Source of the DNA: JAPLKX01 sp035530195
GTDB lineage: Bacteria > Hydrogenedentota > Hydrogenedentia > Hydrogenedentales > SLHB01
Assembly: GCA_035530195.1 (NCBI GenBank)
Contig: DATKVG010000072.1
Coordinates: forward strand, 1 to 7,373
Direction of reading: 5' to 3'
Length of the DNA: 7,373 bases
Shown piece by piece: positions 6,756 to 7,373 of the stretch. The notes under the pieces are model-generated. The model ran no database searches, was not told where the DNA came from, and saw only the letters and a program-made list of their open reading frames with translations. Numbering within the stretch: the first letter of the stretch is position 1; every line of letters begins with the position of its first letter. The translations under genes were made by a program, and so were the position numbers.

Positions 6756-7373
6756 TCATTCCTTACCCAAGTTGTTCAACATTGTACCGTCAATTTGGCG
6801 GCACATGATGAAACAGGGCACGAGCCGGTAACCGTCATCGATTCGAATCCCGCTGCGCTGCGCCGCGGTTTCCGAGTACTCCGAAATCCCCCCGGCCGCA
6901 ATGCCGTTGCCGCACATCGTAAACGGTACCGCGCCACCCGCGTGCGTGCGCGACCGGATCGACGTGACGTGGTCGGGCGTCACCAGCAGCCGGATGTCCG
7001 GCCGGGTAGAGGCATAATCCAGGCACGGCGCAACGACGCGGCTGTCAAACTCTTCTATGGCGCGAATTTTGAGATCGATCCGGCCCTCGTGGCTGGTCTC
7101 ATCGGGCGCTTCGACATGCACAAAAACAAAATCCACCCGATCCAGCGCCGCCAACGCCGCCTCCACCTTGCCCTCATAATTGGTGTCGAGATAGCCGGTT
7201 GCCCCCGGCACATCGAGAATCTCCAGCCCCGCGCACACCCCGATGCCTTTCACGAGATCTACGGCCGATATGACCACGCCGTCGATGCCGAACCGCGCCT
7301 TATACGAGGCCAGCGTCGCCGGCCGCCCCTGGCCCCACAGCCAAATCGAGGTGGTCGGCCGTTTGCCGGCATC
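6756..7373 (-). CDS. ApgM-type phosphoglycerate mutase / proposed homoserine kinase, C-terminal part (runs off the right edge)
   Basis: The frame is open from the window edge to tandem stops (TGA then TAA) and gives 205 residues, about the C-terminal half of a family whose members are usually near 400. The protein belongs to the alkaline phosphatase superfamily, in the archaeal-type cofactor-independent phosphoglycerate mutase group. Counting from the edge, visible signatures are IWLWGQG (10-16), SAVDLVKGIG (36-45), VPGATGYLDTNY (55-66), VEAPDETSHEG (87-97) with K102 and D110, and DHVTS (134-138) with H144. The Asp/His residues at 91, 95, 134, 135 and 144 are the likely ligands of the two-metal centre. 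The VEAPDE-x2-H form is, as I recall, typical of the subfamily catalogued as proposed homoserine kinase (TIGR02535). Proximity to cimA fits threonine/isoleucine synthesis better than glycolysis. The N-terminal catalytic serine is outside the window, so activity cannot be judged. Confidence 0.88.
   Translation of the reverse strand, partial: DAGKRPTTSIWLWGQGRPATLASYKARFGIDGVVISAVDLVKGIGVCAGLEILDVPGATGYLDTNYEGKVEAALAALDRVDFVFVHVEAPDETSHEGRIDLKIRAIEEFDSRVVAPCLDYASTRPDIRLLVTPDHVTSIRSRTHAGGAVPFTMCGNGIAAGGISEYSETAAQRSGIRIDDGYRLVPCFIMCRQIDGTMLNNLGKE

Overview
This window is an ordinary-looking stretch of bacterial chromosome with every supported gene on the minus strand. I estimate the base composition by eye at about 60% GC. 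Reading in the direction of transcription, from high to low coordinates, it holds: the C-terminal half of an ApgM-type alkaline-phosphatase-superfamily protein (phosphoglycerate mutase or proposed homoserine kinase), citramalate synthase (cimA), the radical SAM heme chaperone hemW, a large exported protein joining a beta-propeller to an SGNH/GDSL hydrolase, a long-form NfeD membrane protease, and the first 26 codons of an unidentified gene that runs off the left edge.

The exported propeller/SGNH protein is of a kind common in uncultivated Gram-negative groups that degrade complex glycans, such as Planctomycetota, Hydrogenedentota, Verrucomicrobiota and relatives. That, with the GC content, the CimA-type isoleucine route and the long NfeD, suggests such an organism. 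This is inference from gene style; no ribosomal or marker gene is present to confirm it.

Right part (about 5059-7373): amino-acid metabolism. CimA makes citramalate from pyruvate and acetyl-CoA for threonine-independent isoleucine synthesis. The ApgM-family protein directly upstream carries the sequence signature of the subfamily proposed to act as an alternative homoserine kinase, so the pair may serve threonine/isoleucine synthesis together.

Middle part (1763-4969): hemW and the exported hydrolase lie 12 nt apart and are probably cotranscribed, although their jobs (cytoplasmic heme delivery and extracytoplasmic glycan or ester hydrolysis) have no obvious link. The hydrolase has a complete SGNH catalytic set behind a propeller and a beta-sandwich.

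Left part (1-1734): a good sigma70-like promoter (TTGAAC, 17-nt spacer, TAGAAT) marks a new transcription unit. It begins with nfeD, which is translationally coupled by a GTGA overlap to the next, truncated gene. Non-coding gaps are all about 110 nt or shorter. I see no mobile element, CRISPR array, tRNA, rRNA or convincing terminator.
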